A stretch of 14,411 nucleotides of DNA from Actinomycetales bacterium. Lineage in GTDB: Bacteria > Actinomycetota > Actinomycetes > Actinomycetales > Beutenbergiaceae. This document shows positions 13,175 to 14,411 of this stretch, one piece after another (within the stretch, counting starts at the first letter, position 1; the number at the start of each line of letters is the position of its first letter). The position numbers and the translations under genes were made by a program. The notes beneath the pieces were generated by a model. The model made no database searches and had not been told where the DNA came from. It saw only the letters and a list, made by a program, of their open reading frames with translations. The stretch is from the NCBI GenBank assembly GCA_016649925.1, contig JAENWO010000025.1, forward strand, positions 1 through 14,411, in the 5' to 3' direction.

Positions 13175-14411
13175 GCTCTTCGTAGTTGAGGGTGTAGTCG
13201 GGGTGGGCGCGTCGGTCGCGGGGTAGGGGTCGAGGTCCTCCGATGAGGGGAGTTCTGATGCTGCCCGCCGGGAAGACCTCGACGTGCCTGACGCTACCTT
13301 CGCTTGCCCTGACCTGACCACCTTCTGCCGCCTGGAGGAGCTCGGTCTCCTCGTCGTGGGGCAGCGGCTCGAGCCCGATCGTGCGGTGCTGGCGTGTCGT
13401 GTCGTGGAGCCGGATCAGTGGTCTCGGCGCTGCGGGTGCGAGGGATCGCCTCGGGACACGGTGGGTGCGGCGGCTCGCGCACGAGCCGCTGGGCTGGCGG
13501 CGACGACGCTGGAGGTGACGGTGCGCCGCTACCGGTGCACCGGGTCCGGGCCCGTGTGGCGCCAGGAGATCACGAGAGCGGGCGAGCCGCGGGCGAAGCT
13601 CTCCCGTCGCGGGCTGCGGTCGGCGCTGGAGGCCATCGTGTGCCAGCACCTGAGCGTCGCCCGGGCCGGCCGAGGGCCTGGGGGGTCTCGTGGAACACCG
13701 CCAACGACGCGGTCCTGGCCGAGGGACGCCGGGTCCTCATCGAGGACCCCGACCGTCTCGACGGTGTCCGTGTGCTCGGCGTCGATGAGCACCTCTGGCG
13801 TCAGACCCGCCGCGGTGGCAAGTACGTCACCGTCATCATCGACCTCACCGGCATCCGGGAGGGCACCGGGCCGGCGAGGCTGCTGGACATGGTCTCCGGC
13901 CGCTCCAAGCAGGCCTTCAAGCAGTGCCTGGCCGGCCGAGACGAGTCGTGGCGTGAGGCGTGGCGAGGTCGTCGCGATGGACGCCCTTCACCGGGTTCAA
14001 GACCGCCACCGCCGAGGAACTGGCCGATGCGGTCGCGGCGGGGGATCCGTTTCACGTCGTGCGCCTCACCGGTGATGCCCCAGGTCAGTGCCGTCGCCGG
14101 GTCCTCCAGGACACCCGCGGGCACCGGGGCCGCAAGGGCGACCCTCGGGATGCCGCCCGGCGGGCCCTGCACACCGGCGCCGGTGTGCTCACCGACAAGC
14201 AGCGCCAGCGGTCGGAGGCCCCGTTCGCCGGCGATGAGCACGTTCAGGTCGAGGCCACCCGGGGCATCTACCAGCGCATCATCGCCGCCTACCGCGACCC
14301 CGACCAGAGCCAACGGCGCGAGCTCATGCACAAACTGATCGACTCCGTCAGCCACGGCGTGCCCGCCGCGCTCACTTAAGCTGCGCAAGCTCGGACGCAC
14401 TCTCAAGCGCC
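13175..14411 (+). mobile_element. ISL3-family insertion sequence, decayed, runs off window
   Basis: The left end is placed at about 13175, where GCTCTTCGTAG begins just after the interrupted hypothetical gene. ISL3 termini commonly begin GGCTCTTC, so this matches apart from the first base. A 109-nt non-coding leader precedes the transposase. The right end, its inverted repeat and the 8-bp target duplication expected for ISL3 lie beyond the window. Confidence 0.7.
13284..14411 (+). pseudogene. ISL3-family transposase, multiply frameshifted
   Basis: GTG 13284 opens VPDATFACPDLTTFCRLEEL, the usual start of actinobacterial ISL3 transposases. Family residues then continue through several frames: AKLSRRGLRSALEAIVCQHL, WNTANDAVLAEGRRVLIEDP, GVDEHLWRQTRRGGKYVTVI (first DDE Asp in GVDEH), GEVVAMD (second Asp), FTGFKTATAEELADAV and LTDKQRQRSEAPFAGDEHV. 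Frame changes occur near 13450, 13492, 13665, 13685, 13951, 13984 and 14377, mostly single bases in or beside G/C runs. After the TAA at 14377, LRKLGRTLKR continues in another frame, so the gene extends past the window. The N-terminal zinc finger YRCTGSGPVW has Ser and Pro where YRCTGCGHVW is normal. The third catalytic Glu is beyond the window. Confidence 0.85.

Noticed and set aside
13125..13649. Minus-strand open frame with the ending HPDYTLNYEELV over the IS left end
   Set aside because: The last residues look coding-like, but the remainder is antisense to the transposase and the piece lies within the expected non-coding IS terminus.
1..14411. CRISPR array, tRNA or rRNA genes
   Set aside because: I saw no regularly spaced repeats, no cloverleaf with a matching acceptor stem, and no rRNA-like conserved segments.

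Overview
The window is very GC-rich, codons end mostly in G or C, and the gene families are actinobacterial. These include actinobacterial-type ROK proteins, UPF0060, GlsB/YeaQ, a DUF3558-like lipoprotein and an ISL3 element. I infer an Actinomycetota genome, probably order Micrococcales; the order is a guess from gene style. I see no rRNA, tRNA or CRISPR array.

Positions 1-1139 hold three gene remnants: a 5'-truncated MarR regulator (+), a short C-terminal piece resembling a GH13 alpha-glucosidase (-), and a 5'-truncated ROK regulator (+). The last two meet head to head on a perfect 14-bp palindrome. Positions 1197-4170, all on the minus strand, hold an amino-sugar operon read right to left: the C-terminus of an unknown protein, a ROK N-acetylmannosamine kinase (nanK-like, broken), nanE and nagB. 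A small UPF0060 membrane protein follows. Together these would convert ManNAc to ManNAc-6-P, GlcNAc-6-P and, after a deacetylase not present here, fructose-6-P. The kinase is interrupted by a 43-nt insertion and a 1-nt loss, and nanE carries an in-frame 18-bp tandem duplication.

Positions 4173-9012 hold a GlsB/YeaQ stress membrane protein, a 5'-truncated EamA-type exporter, an FAD-dependent oxidoreductase, a convergent Gfo/Idh/MocA dehydrogenase and a DUF3558-like lipoprotein without a proper signal-peptide start. The oxidoreductase pair suits oxidative sugar or polyol metabolism. Several genes are cut at their 5' ends where strand direction flips, so this region looks rearranged or chimeric.

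Positions 9063-14411 are the accessory end. After a short Cys-rich remnant comes the most interesting unit, a two-gene translationally coupled operon at 9527-12036. Gene 1 has a nuclease-like N-terminus, a winged-helix domain and an AbiEi-like C-terminus. Gene 2 is an AbiEii-like nucleotidyltransferase fused to a C-terminal domain with two membrane helices. An AT-rich inverted repeat sits just upstream and is a good candidate operator. This looks like a variant of the AbiE (type IV toxin-antitoxin / abortive infection) architecture with unusual added domains. Downstream is a broken gene of a conserved family I recall only as hypothetical, interrupted by a decayed ISL3-family insertion sequence that runs off the window.

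Many disruptions are single-base indels in or beside short G/C runs, so some may be sequencing errors. The truncations, the 43-nt insertion and the lost transposase cysteine cannot be explained that way.
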